A stretch of DNA of 64,000 bases. Origin: Dietzia sp. B32 (lineage in GTDB: Bacteria > Actinomycetota > Actinomycetes > Mycobacteriales > Mycobacteriaceae). The translations under genes and the position numbers were made by a program. A model generated the notes under the pieces. The model was given only the letters and a program-made list of their open reading frames with translations. It made no database searches and was not told the DNA's origin. Positions within the stretch are counted from its first letter, which is position 1. The number at the start of each line of letters is the position of its first letter. The DNA lies in assembly GCF_024732245.1 (NCBI RefSeq), contig NZ_CP093845.1:310001-374000 (forward strand), read 5' to 3'. This document shows positions 57,266 to 63,990 of this stretch, piece after piece.

Positions 57266-57874
57266 TCACGACGCGTTGGGGACCTTCAGGCCGGCGTACA
57301 GGTGCTGGATGGTCGGGGTTGCGGTCTCGAGTGCGTTGAGCAGGCTCTCGACGTGCTGCATGTTGTTGCACAGACCCTTGGCGGCGATGGATCCGTCGGA
57401 GTCGATCAGGATCCCGTAGGGAGTGGTGCCGACCTGGTAGGCGATTCCGACCTCGCGGGCGTCGAGGTACTGCAGTTCGCCGCCGATGCCCGCTCCGGAC
57501 AGGAACTCACGGTGTTCCTGCTCGGTGCCGTCCGAGATCAGCACGACGTCGAGGTCCTTCTCGGCCCTGGCCATAGTCTTGATCCCGGGCAGGAGCGCCT
57601 TGCAGGTCGAGCACTTCGGGCCGGTGAACATCAGCAGCTGCGGCCGGGGCCGCTCCCCTGCCACCGATGCGTCGCGACCGAGGTGGTCCGTGAGGCCGTC
57701 GAAGGCCGGGCCGGTGTCGCCTATCGCAGGCCCGGAGTCCTGGACGCGGGCGCCGAGGGGGCCGAGCCGGACCTGGACCCGACCCAGCTCACGGGCCAGG
57801 CCGAGGATCATCAGGACGAGGACGACGTCGACGGCGACGAGGACCGCGAGGACGGTGTAGACGAGAACGGACAT
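57266..57874 (-). CDS. mauD: MauD-like membrane-anchored thioredoxin-fold protein
   Basis: Accessory protein for forming the six or more disulfides of the light chain. The 202 residues have an N-terminal membrane helix (about 5-27), a linker, and a thioredoxin-like domain with the redox pair C88-S-T-C91 in FTGPKCSTCK and a cis-proline in VGTTPYGILID. MauD is needed for stable light chain in Gram-negatives. AGAGGAG precedes the ATG. It is separated from mauE by 157 bp that contain a strong hairpin. Confidence 0.87.
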   Translation of the reverse strand: MSVLVYTVLAVLVAVDVVLVLMILGLARELGRVQVRLGPLGARVQDSGPAIGDTGPAFDGLTDHLGRDASVAGERPRPQLLMFTGPKCSTCKALLPGIKTMARAEKDLDVVLISDGTEQEHREFLSGAGIGGELQYLDAREVGIAYQVGTTPYGILIDSDGSIAAKGLCNNMQHVESLLNALETATPTIQHLYAGLKVPNAS

Positions 57875-57912
57875 GGGGACTCCTCTGGGGTGATTCGGGC
57901 AGGGGGTGCCGG

Positions 57913-57935
57913 CCCCAGGTGCGGCGCACGTGGGG
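57913..57935 (-). other. Stem-loop between mauE and mauD
   Basis: CCCCA (57913-57917) pairs with TGGGG (57931-57935), and inside a single G-G mismatch GTGC (57919-57922) pairs with GCAC (57926-57929) around a 3-nt loop. It lies in the 157-bp gap, the longest inside the operon. It may be a processing site, partial terminator or RNA regulatory structure. No small gene is evident in the gap. Confidence 0.4.
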
Positions 57936-58031
57936 ATGGGAGCGGCTCCCGGACGGCGGGGCCGATCGGAACCGATGGTCGGGAAGGGTCTGTTCGGCTC
58001 GGCCGGGGCCGGACCGGACAGGGAGGTCGGG

Positions 58032-58607
58032 TCAGACCGAGCCGGCCTGCCGGCGGTGGAGTTCGGCCCGGGCGGGTTGCAGATAGGTGTCCACCCGCGA
58101 GCGTCCGAGCGTGAGGGTGGAGAACACCGAACCGACCCCGAAGGCCAGGACGACGGCGAGACCCGCCAGGGCGAGAGCGGTCATCGCCTCCGTCAGCGTG
58201 GCCGGGCCGGGCAACACGGGAGCCAAGGCGGCGGCGCCGGCGAACGCGAGTGCGCGGGCGGCGTGCCACCAGGTGATCCGCGGGGCCTCGTGGCTGCCGA
58301 ACGCGAAGCAACCGCAGTCGAGCTCGGTCCTCCCCCGCAACAGGTTGACGGAGAGGCCGGCCGCGTAGGCGAGAAAGAGGGCGGCGATGGCCCAGCTGGT
58401 CGACTGCAGGGCCACGCGGGCGATGAACGCGGCGCCGAGGGCCACCTCGAGGAACGGGAGAACTCGGCCGACACGGAATGCCAGGCGGTCCGGGAGGATC
58501 TTGTAACCGACCACCACGCGGCCGTGAGCATCCAGATCTCGGAGTTTGCTCACCCCCGCGACGACGAGCCCGATCCCGACGACGGATGTGACGAACATGC
58601 CCGTCAT
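58032..58607 (-). CDS. mauE: MauE-like (DoxX-type) membrane protein, first gene of the mau-type operon
   Basis: A 191-residue membrane protein with about four to five helices. The opening GIGLVVAGVSKLRD and the ELDCGCFAFG block with C98 and C100 are characteristic of MauE/DoxX proteins. MauE works with MauD in light-chain disulfide formation, probably passing oxidising equivalents through the membrane. GGAAGGAG precedes the ATG. As the first gene it should lie next to the operon promoter (58608-58800). Confidence 0.87.
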   Translation of the reverse strand: MTGMFVTSVVGIGLVVAGVSKLRDLDAHGRVVVGYKILPDRLAFRVGRVLPFLEVALGAAFIARVALQSTSWAIAALFLAYAAGLSVNLLRGRTELDCGCFAFGSHEAPRITWWHAARALAFAGAAALAPVLPGPATLTEAMTALALAGLAVVLAFGVGSVFSTLTLGRSRVDTYLQPARAELHRRQAGSV

Positions 58608-58919
58608 TAGCGCTCCTTCCAGCGGCGATGCCCCGGTCGGGGCGTGTACTTCAGCACGTCCGGAACGCTATGGAGGTTGTGTTACAGATGTGTGACGGCA
58701 GTGGTCCTCAGTTGTTTCATACCCTCCACAACCGTTGAGATCTCGGTCACGCGGGCTACTCAGACCCTGGACTGGGTGACAGATGTAGAGGCCATCTCGG
58801 ATGTGACCTGCGGCGTCGTTGCTCTGCGGGTACGGGACCGGAATCACTGAAATGCGGACGACCCCCGGTCTCCGTGGTGGAGTCCGGGGGTCGTTGTGGG
58901 CTCTGGCCCGCTTCAAGGG
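58608..58919. other. 312-bp region between mauE and tRNA-Val(CAC)
   Basis: No credible protein gene. The part at about 58665-58760 is clearly less GC-rich than its surroundings and must hold the mau-operon promoter, but I see no clear minus-strand -35/-10 pair. ACAGATGT occurs twice (58684-58691 and 58779-58786), and GGTTGTG/CACAACC forms a long-range inverted repeat. A plus-strand promoter-like TTGAGA-16-TACTCA lies at 58735-58762, and a hairpin that can end transcription lies at 58861-58891. Confidence 0.4.
58861..58891 (-). terminator. Hairpin downstream of tRNA-Val(CAC)
   Basis: ACCCCCGG (58861-58868) pairs with CCGGGGGT (58884-58891). After a T-T mismatch CTCC pairs with GGAG around GTGGT. 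It begins 28 bp past the 3' end of the tRNA gene. The structure is symmetric and could also terminate a plus-strand transcript. Confidence 0.6.
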
Positions 58920-58991
58920 TGGTCCTAACTGGGTTCGAACCAGTGACCTCTCCGGTGTGAACGGAGCGCTCTTCCGCTGAGCTATAGGACC
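58920..58991 (-). tRNA. tRNA-Val(CAC)
   Basis: Complete 72-nt cloverleaf on the minus strand. Acceptor GGTCCTA/TAGGACC with discriminator A, D-arm AGCTCAGCGGAAGAGCG, anticodon stem CTCCG/CGGAG with loop TTCACAC giving anticodon CAC (reads GUG), and T-loop GGTTCGAAC. CCA is not encoded. Confidence 0.95.
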
Positions 58992-59026
58992 TCGCGTTCC
59001 GGGCGGTCTCGCCTCGGCACCGGAAC

Positions 59027-59055
59027 ACTGTATCAAGACCCGGGCCGGGCCCCAA
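59027..59055 (-). promoter_or_regulatory. Promoter of tRNA-Val(CAC)
   Basis: On the minus strand TTGGGG (59055-59050), 17-bp spacer and TACAGT (59032-59027), 36 bp before the tRNA 5' end. Good spacing and a near-consensus -10. Confidence 0.6.
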
Positions 59056-59170
59056 TTCGGCCCCCTCGAGGGGCGGGCGGATCGCTGACGGGCCGTCCGG
59101 GGCGTAGGCCGTGAGGGTCTCGGTGGGTAGTGGCCCTCGCCCGGGTCGCCCACTGTGCCGTGGGCCCTCG

Positions 59171-59196
59171 ACCATTCGCCCCGACCAATCGCCCCG
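59171..59196 (+). repeat. 13-bp imperfect tandem repeat
   Basis: ACCATTCGCCCCG at 59171-59183 and ACCAATCGCCCCG at 59184-59196, one mismatch, in the gap between the divergent tRNA genes. No function assigned. Confidence 0.4.
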
Positions 59197-59346
59197 GCCA
59201 TCAGCACAGACCCTTTGCACCTCGCCGTGGCGACCCGTGGGCCGTACGGGGCGCTCGACGTCGAGGCGAGCTCGCCGGGGCTGCACGGTAGAGCACCGTG
59301 CCGTCGCCCGGTCCATACAGCTCAGACCTGGTTTCCGCCCCCCGAT

Positions 59347-59376
59347 TTGTGTTCCCCGAAGACCGTCGGCTAATGT
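59347..59376 (+). promoter_or_regulatory. Promoter of the tRNA-Gly/Cys/Val operon
   Basis: TTGTGT (59347-59352), 18-bp spacer, TAATGT (59371-59376), 43 bp before tRNA-Gly. The leader between includes CTCGC-type repeats that could guide processing. Confidence 0.6.
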
Positions 59377-59419
59377 TCCTTCTCGCAACGAGGTGAGCGA
59401 GAGCGAGCCGCGAAGCGAT

Positions 59420-59492
59420 GCGGATGTGGCGCAGCTGGTAGCGCATCACCTTGCCAAGGTGAGGGTCGCGGGTTCGAATCCCGTCATCCGCT
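59420..59492 (+). tRNA. tRNA-Gly(GCC)
   Basis: 73-nt cloverleaf: acceptor GCGGATG/CATCCGC with discriminator T, anticodon stem CACCT..AGGTG around TGCC (anticodon GCC), T-arm CGGGTTCGAATCCCG. First of three tRNA genes on this strand. CCA not encoded. Confidence 0.95.
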
Positions 59493-59541
59493 CGGAGGGA
59501 TCGAGGAGCCAGGACGTCCTCACCAGGCTCGATACCTTTGC

Positions 59542-59615
59542 GGTGGAGTGGCCGAGTGGTGAGGCAGCGGCCTGCAAAGCCGTCAACACGGGTTCGATTC
59601 CCGTCTCCACCTCCA
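59542..59615 (+). tRNA. tRNA-Cys(GCA)
   Basis: Acceptor GGTGGAG/CTCCACC, discriminator T, anticodon loop CTGCAAA giving anticodon GCA, T-arm CGGGTTCGATTCCCG. CCA is encoded (59613-59615). Middle gene of the cluster. Confidence 0.95.
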
Positions 59616-59643
59616 CGTCCGGACTTGTCCGGACGGGAAGCCC

Positions 59644-59718
59644 GCGCGATTAGCTCAGCGGGAGAGCGCTTCCCTGACACGGAAGAGGTCACTGGTTCAA
59701 TCCCAGTATCGCGCACCA
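59644..59718 (+). tRNA. tRNA-Val(GAC)
   Basis: Acceptor GCGCGAT/ATCGCGC, discriminator A, anticodon stem CTTCC/GGAAG with loop CTGACAC giving anticodon GAC, T-arm CTGGTTCAATCCCAG. CCA is encoded (59716-59718). Last tRNA before the terminator. Confidence 0.95.
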
Positions 59719-59720
59719 TC

Positions 59721-59753
59721 ACGAACGCCCCGGCCGTCGGCCGGGGCGTTCGT
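59721..59753 (+). terminator. Terminator of the tRNA operon
   Basis: A perfect 15-bp stem (59721-59735 with 59739-59753) around GTC, 2 bp after the CCA of tRNA-Val(GAC), followed by CGTCGTCG instead of a T-run. Confidence 0.85.
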
Positions 59754-59820
59754 CGTCGTCGCTCCCGATCCGGTACCGCGGCGTAGTCGCCCCGTGATCT
59801 CGTAGGCGGATGATCGGGGT

Positions 59821-60054
59821 ATGTCCGTGATGCCGTACCTACACCACTCGACGACCGTCGACCTGGCCGATGTCGCGACCCTGCGTGGCCGCGTCGTCGA
59901 CTTCCGGCACAGCACCGGGATCCTGGCGGACCTCCGACGCACCGGGACCGACTCGTTCGAACTCACCCTCGTCCTCGGTGGAGGCGACGACATCGAGAAG
60001 CTCACGATCCGCGGTGTCCGCGGGGGCGAGAGCCTGCACCTGCACGAGGCCTGA
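59821..60054 (+). CDS. Small conserved-looking protein, unknown function
   Basis: 77 residues (MSVMPYLHH...LHLHEA) with no signal, membrane helix or motif I recognise. The codon third positions are strongly GC-biased, as for neighbouring genes, and the predicted pattern alternates short strands. A second ATG three codons in could be the true start; the Shine-Dalgarno is weak for both. It lies between the tRNA terminator and the GNAT gene on the same strand, 24 bp before it, so the two may be co-transcribed. Confidence 0.55.
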   Translation: MSVMPYLHHSTTVDLADVATLRGRVVDFRHSTGILADLRRTGTDSFELTLVLGGGDDIEKLTIRGVRGGESLHLHEA

Positions 60055-60078
60055 ATCGGACCCCGATAGTCTCTGGGC

Positions 60079-60612
60079 GTGACACCGCGATTGCAGCATG
60101 CTTCAGGGGCCGACATCGACGCCGTGGCGTCGCTCGCCGCACGCACCTTCCCCCTGGCGTGCCCGCCCGAGTTGGATGCTCCGGCGATCGAGGCGTTCAT
60201 CGCCGAGAACCTGACCCCGGAGGCCCTGCGGGCCCACCTCGATACTCCGGGTCACGAGCTGCTGGTCGCGAGTGGGACCGGAGGCGAGGCCGTCGGTTAC
60301 GTCCTACTCGTGGCGGGGACGGAGATGGACCCGGACTGTGCGGCCCAGATCGTGCACCACCCGACTATCGGAATCAGCAAGTTCTACGTTGATCCCGCCC
60401 ACCACGGAGCAGGCCTGGCCGCGGTGATGCTCGACGACGTCTCGCGGCGGAGCAGAGCGGGCGGCGCCCGGAGTGTGTGGCTGGCCACCAACCTCGCCAA
60501 CACGAGGGCACGGCGCTTCTACGGCAAGCACGGATTCCTGGAGCGGGGACAACGGACCTTCGACGTCGGTGGTGTGCTCAACACCGACGTCGTCTACGAA
60601 CTGCCCCTATAG
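60079..60612 (+). CDS. GNAT-family N-acetyltransferase
   Basis: Acetyl-CoA-dependent acetyltransferase of 177 residues. The acetyl-CoA motif A region reads ISKFYVDPAHHGAGLAAVML (a slightly altered Q/RxxGxG/A), and motif B-like NLANTRARRFYGKHGFLE is typical. GTG start. Order GNAT-zapE(antisense)-ribD-like-hydrolase matches M. tuberculosis. Substrate unknown. Confidence 0.85.
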   Translation: MTPRLQHASGADIDAVASLAARTFPLACPPELDAPAIEAFIAENLTPEALRAHLDTPGHELLVASGTGGEAVGYVLLVAGTEMDPDCAAQIVHHPTIGISKFYVDPAHHGAGLAAVMLDDVSRRSRAGGARSVWLATNLANTRARRFYGKHGFLERGQRTFDVGGVLNTDVVYELPL

Positions 60613-60652
60613 AGACCGGGCGAGGCCCCGTAGGTCCACGGTCGGCCCCCGG

Positions 60653-61669
60653 TCAGCCCCCGACGGTCTCGAACCGGGACAACGCCAGTAGACGCGAGGT
60701 CGCCCGGAGGTACTTCTTGCGGTAGCCGCCGGCGACCATCTCCTCGGTGAAGATCGCGTCCAGCTTCTCACCGGAGTTACGCACGGGGATGCCCGCGTCG
60801 TAGAGACGATCGGCGAGCACGACCAGGCGCAGCGCGATCGACTGGTCCGGCAGCGGCTTGACCCCGCTGAGGCAGACTCGGGTGACGCCGTCGACGAGAC
60901 GGTTGTACTTGGACGGGTGCAGGGTCGACAGGTGCTCGCACAGTGCGTCGAAGTCGTCGAGAGTCGCACCCGAGACCGCCTCAGCGTCGGCCTCGAGGTC
61001 GGCGTCGTTCATCGGGTCCGGAGCGGGGGGCAGGTTACGGTGCCGATAGTCCGGGCCATCGACCCGGATCGACTCGAAGATGCCGGACATCTTCCGGATC
61101 TCGCGCATGAAGTCCTTGGCCGCGAACCGGCCCTCCCCCAGCTGCTCGGGCAGCGTGTTTGACGTGGCCGCGACACTCACCCCGGCCGTGGTGAGCTCCG
61201 CGAGCAGGCGGGACACCAGCATGGTGTCCCCCGGGTCGTCGAGCTCGAACTCGTCGATGCACAGGACGGAGTGCCCGGAGAGCTCGTCGACGGCCCGGTT
61301 GAACCCGAGGGCACCGACGACGTGGGTCAACTCGACGAACGTCCCGAACGCCTTGGGCTCGGGGCAGTTGTGGTAAATCGATGTCAGCAGGTGGGTCTTG
61401 CCCACACCGAAGCCGCCGTCCAGGTAGATGCCGGTGCCCTGCACCGCCTTCGGACGTCGGCCGAAGATCCCCTTCTTGGGCGCGCGACGGGCCACCACCG
61501 ACTCGGCGAACGACCGACACGCCGTGACCGCAGCGGCCTGGGAGGGCTGCGCCGGGTCGGGGATGTAGGAGTCGAAACTGACGTCGTCGAACATCGACGG
61601 GGGGACCATCTGTGCCACGAGCTGGTCGGCGGGGACCACCGGGGTGACGTCAACGAGGCGAGAGACCAT
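60653..61669 (-). CDS. zapE: Cell division protein ZapE (AFG1-like ATPase)
   Basis: AFG1/LACE1-family P-loop ATPase, in E. coli a Z-ring-associated factor. The 338 residues have Walker A GGFGVGKTHLL (85-95), Walker B VLCIDEFELDDPGD, and the family-specific SNTLPEQLGEGRF followed by AAKDFMREI. Convergent with the GNAT gene and divergent from the RibD-like gene. Confidence 0.92.
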   Translation of the reverse strand: MVSRLVDVTPVVPADQLVAQMVPPSMFDDVSFDSYIPDPAQPSQAAAVTACRSFAESVVARRAPKKGIFGRRPKAVQGTGIYLDGGFGVGKTHLLTSIYHNCPEPKAFGTFVELTHVVGALGFNRAVDELSGHSVLCIDEFELDDPGDTMLVSRLLAELTTAGVSVAATSNTLPEQLGEGRFAAKDFMREIRKMSGIFESIRVDGPDYRHRNLPPAPDPMNDADLEADAEAVSGATLDDFDALCEHLSTLHPSKYNRLVDGVTRVCLSGVKPLPDQSIALRLVVLADRLYDAGIPVRNSGEKLDAIFTEEMVAGGYRKKYLRATSRLLALSRFETVGG

Positions 61670-61720
61670 GGGCAGAGCCTATCGTGGGGACACCCGGCGT
61701 CAGAACGGAAGGAGTCCCCG

Positions 61721-62482
61721 GTGCACATGACACGGCCCACCGTGCTCGACGACGACCCCGCGGCCCTCGAGGCCCTGTGGGCGGCACTGGACCCCGAACC
61801 GGGCCTGCCCGTGCCGTGCATCCGCGCGGTGATGATCTCCTCGGTCGACGGCACGACCACCGTGGACGGGCGCAGCGGCGGGCTGGGCACCCCGACGGAC
61901 CGGCTGGTCTACGACGCCATGAGGGCACGGTCCGACCTGGTCCTGGTGGGCTCGGGCACCGTCCTCGCCGAGGGTTACGGCCCCGCCCGCACCGCCGCCG
62001 TGTGGGCCGACAGACGTCCCGGCCCCCCGCCCGTGGTCCTGGTGTTCACCCGCACCCTGGGCGACGACCTCATCGACCACTGCGCCAGTGCCGGCGACGG
62101 ATTGCAGGTGGTCGCCACCCACGGTGTGACCGGTGACCGACTCACCGCCGCCCGGGCGCGCGGGATCACGGTCCACGTCCTCGACCCGGGCCCGCTGCGG
62201 AACACCGTGCGATCGCTGGCCACTCATTTCGGGGCCTCGGAGGTGACCTTCGAAGGCGGCCCGCGGCTGCTCGGGACCTTCCTGCGTGAGGGCGCGGTCG
62301 ACGAACTGATCCTGTCGATGTCCCCGGAGATCATCCTCGGCGGTGACGACTCCCGACTGGCGGAGGCCACCGCCACCACCCGGGTCCCCCTGCGCGTCGC
62401 GGCGGCCTTCACGTGCCCCCGCGGCGGCCTCTACACACGCTGGGTCGTCACCGGAACTGACGGACGGGAGGGCGTGCGGTGA
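61721..62482 (+). CDS. Pyrimidine reductase of the RibD C-terminal family
   Basis: Dihydrofolate-reductase-like fold, predicted 5-amino-6-(5-phosphoribosylamino)uracil reductase activity or a related NADPH-dependent reduction. The 253 residues contain RAVMISSVDGTTTVDG, DLVLVGSGTVLAEGYGPAR and EGGPRLLGTFLREGAVDEL. No deaminase domain is present. GTG at 61721 is 6 nt after GGAAGGAG. An ATG two codons later is possible. The stop overlaps the downstream gene (GTGA). Confidence 0.87.
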   Translation: MHMTRPTVLDDDPAALEALWAALDPEPGLPVPCIRAVMISSVDGTTTVDGRSGGLGTPTDRLVYDAMRARSDLVLVGSGTVLAEGYGPARTAAVWADRRPGPPPVVLVFTRTLGDDLIDHCASAGDGLQVVATHGVTGDRLTAARARGITVHVLDPGPLRNTVRSLATHFGASEVTFEGGPRLLGTFLREGAVDELILSMSPEIILGGDDSRLAEATATTRVPLRVAAAFTCPRGGLYTRWVVTGTDGREGVR

Positions 62483-63990
62483 CGCGACACCGGGGCATCC
62501 GGGCGATCGGTGCGGGCGTGACGGTGCTGGCATTGTCGGTCGCGGCGTGCGCGCCACTGCCCGCGACGGGTCCACGGCTGGCGACCGGGGACGGACCCGG
62601 GAGGACCTCGGGGGGCGGCGTCGCCGAGGAGCCCGAGGCCCCGCCCGACTGGCTCGCGCCGCGGGCCGACCTGAGCTGGGTCCCGTGTCCCAACAGCCGG
62701 GTCGGCGGGATCCCCGAGGACGCGACCATTGAGTGTTCGCTGGTCGGGGACACGCCGGTGTTGCGACTCACCGCGACGGACACACCGGACGACGCGGCTC
62801 CGCTCGTCGTCGTCGCCGGTCCCGAGACACCGGCCGATTCACTCGTCGCGAGGCTCGCCTCCGCCGGCCCCGAGCTCGGCCGCTCCAGACCGCTGGTCGT
62901 CGTGGACCACCGCGGGCGGACCGGGCCGGCCGGCACCTGCCTGTCGTTTCCGGCGCGCCGCACGCTCGACGCACTGGCGGATCGGGGCACCGATCCCGGC
63001 TCGCCGGAACTGCGAGCGAACCTCGCCGACACCTCCCAGTCCTGCACGGACCAGCTCCAGGGCCGCGAACTGGACTTCGGCTCCGCCGGCGCCGCCGAGG
63101 ACCTCGAACGTCTACGCCAGCAGTGGGATGTGCCCGGGCTCGCCGTGATGGGGATCGGCACCGGGGCCCGGACCGCGCTGGCCTACGCCGGCGCGCACCC
63201 CGGCCGGCTGTCCCTGCTGGTGCTCGACTCCCCCGCCCCGGCGGACGGTGACCAGGAGGCCGCGGCCCGCGCCGGGATCGACGGCTCAGACGCGGCGCTG
63301 CGGCTGTGGGCCGCGGCGTGCACCCGCGTCGAGTGCGGGCCCGGGGACGCCGACGAGAAGGTCGCGGCCCTGGACCGCGCCCTGGATCGCGCCCGCGACC
63401 CCGGTGCGGCGGTCCCCGCGGCATTGCTGTCCGACGTGATCCGGTCGGCTCTCGCAGACCTGTCCGGCGCGTCCGCCCCGGCCCCGTCGCCGGGAGACGT
63501 CCTCCTGGGCGACCTCGTCGCCGCCGCCCCCGGCGAGACCCCGGACAGTGTCCGCGGCCGTGCCGCCGCACTGGCCGGCACGTCGTTGCCGTACGTGGCC
63601 GGATGTTCCGACCTGACACGTCGCGTCCCGGTCAACCGGGTGGAGGAACTACGGGCAGAGTGGGAGCAGACCCCTCCGTTCGGGGAGATCGTCGCCGCAC
63701 AGCTGTCCGCGTGCTCCACCTGGCCCGTCCCCGGGCCCTCCCCCGTGACCCTGCCCGCGGACACCCCGGTGCTGCTGGTCGGCGGCATCGCCGATCCACA
63801 GGCCGGGGCCGCCGCGCTCGAACCGACCGCCGGCGCGCTCACCGCCGCCGGGGCCTCCGACGTGCGGATCGTCACCTGGGGCGCACCGGGGTCGCAGGTG
63901 ATCCTGCACTCCGGATGCGTCCGGAGCGCCGTCACCGGGTTCCTCGACGACCCCGACGCCGCAGGGGAATCCGCCGCCTGCCCGTCCTGA
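62479..63990 (+). CDS. Alpha/beta-hydrolase-family lipoprotein lacking the catalytic serine
   Basis: A 503-residue lipoprotein (lipobox VAAC, C24) of the exported Tap-like alpha/beta-hydrolase group. Recognisable parts are LVVVDHRGRTGPAG (oxyanion area), WDVPGLAVMGIGTGARTALAYAGAHPGR (elbow) and the C-terminal VLLVGGIADPQAG...HSGCV. The elbow reads G225-I-G227-T-G229, so glycine replaces the expected nucleophile serine. Where relatives have GHG, this protein has G471-S472-Q473, so the catalytic histidine also seems lost. Asp439 remains. It is probably a non-catalytic binding protein. Translation is coupled to the RibD-like gene by a GTGA overlap. Confidence 0.82.
   Translation: MTRHRGIRAIGAGVTVLALSVAACAPLPATGPRLATGDGPGRTSGGGVAEEPEAPPDWLAPRADLSWVPCPNSRVGGIPEDATIECSLVGDTPVLRLTATDTPDDAAPLVVVAGPETPADSLVARLASAGPELGRSRPLVVVDHRGRTGPAGTCLSFPARRTLDALADRGTDPGSPELRANLADTSQSCTDQLQGRELDFGSAGAAEDLERLRQQWDVPGLAVMGIGTGARTALAYAGAHPGRLSLLVLDSPAPADGDQEAAARAGIDGSDAALRLWAAACTRVECGPGDADEKVAALDRALDRARDPGAAVPAALLSDVIRSALADLSGASAPAPSPGDVLLGDLVAAAPGETPDSVRGRAAALAGTSLPYVAGCSDLTRRVPVNRVEELRAEWEQTPPFGEIVAAQLSACSTWPVPGPSPVTLPADTPVLLVGGIADPQAGAAALEPTAGALTAAGASDVRIVTWGAPGSQVILHSGCVRSAVTGFLDDPDAAGESAACPS

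Larger units (their letters stand above)
58992..59419. other. 428-bp region between divergent tRNA genes
   Basis: Holds the two tRNA promoters (59027-59055 minus, 59347-59376 plus). It also contains a 13-bp imperfect tandem repeat, ACCATTCGCCCCG / ACCAATCGCCCCG, at 59171-59196. Otherwise no coding sequence I can support. Confidence 0.5.

Noticed and set aside
58644-58850. Plus-strand 68-codon frame upstream of mauE
   Set aside because: No ribosome site, composition unlike neighbouring genes, and it covers the likely promoter region of the mau-type operon.
58920-59718. Duplicated tRNA-Val gene
   Set aside because: The two tRNA-Val genes have different anticodons (CAC and GAC) and different acceptor stems, so they are distinct isoacceptors, not a recent duplication.
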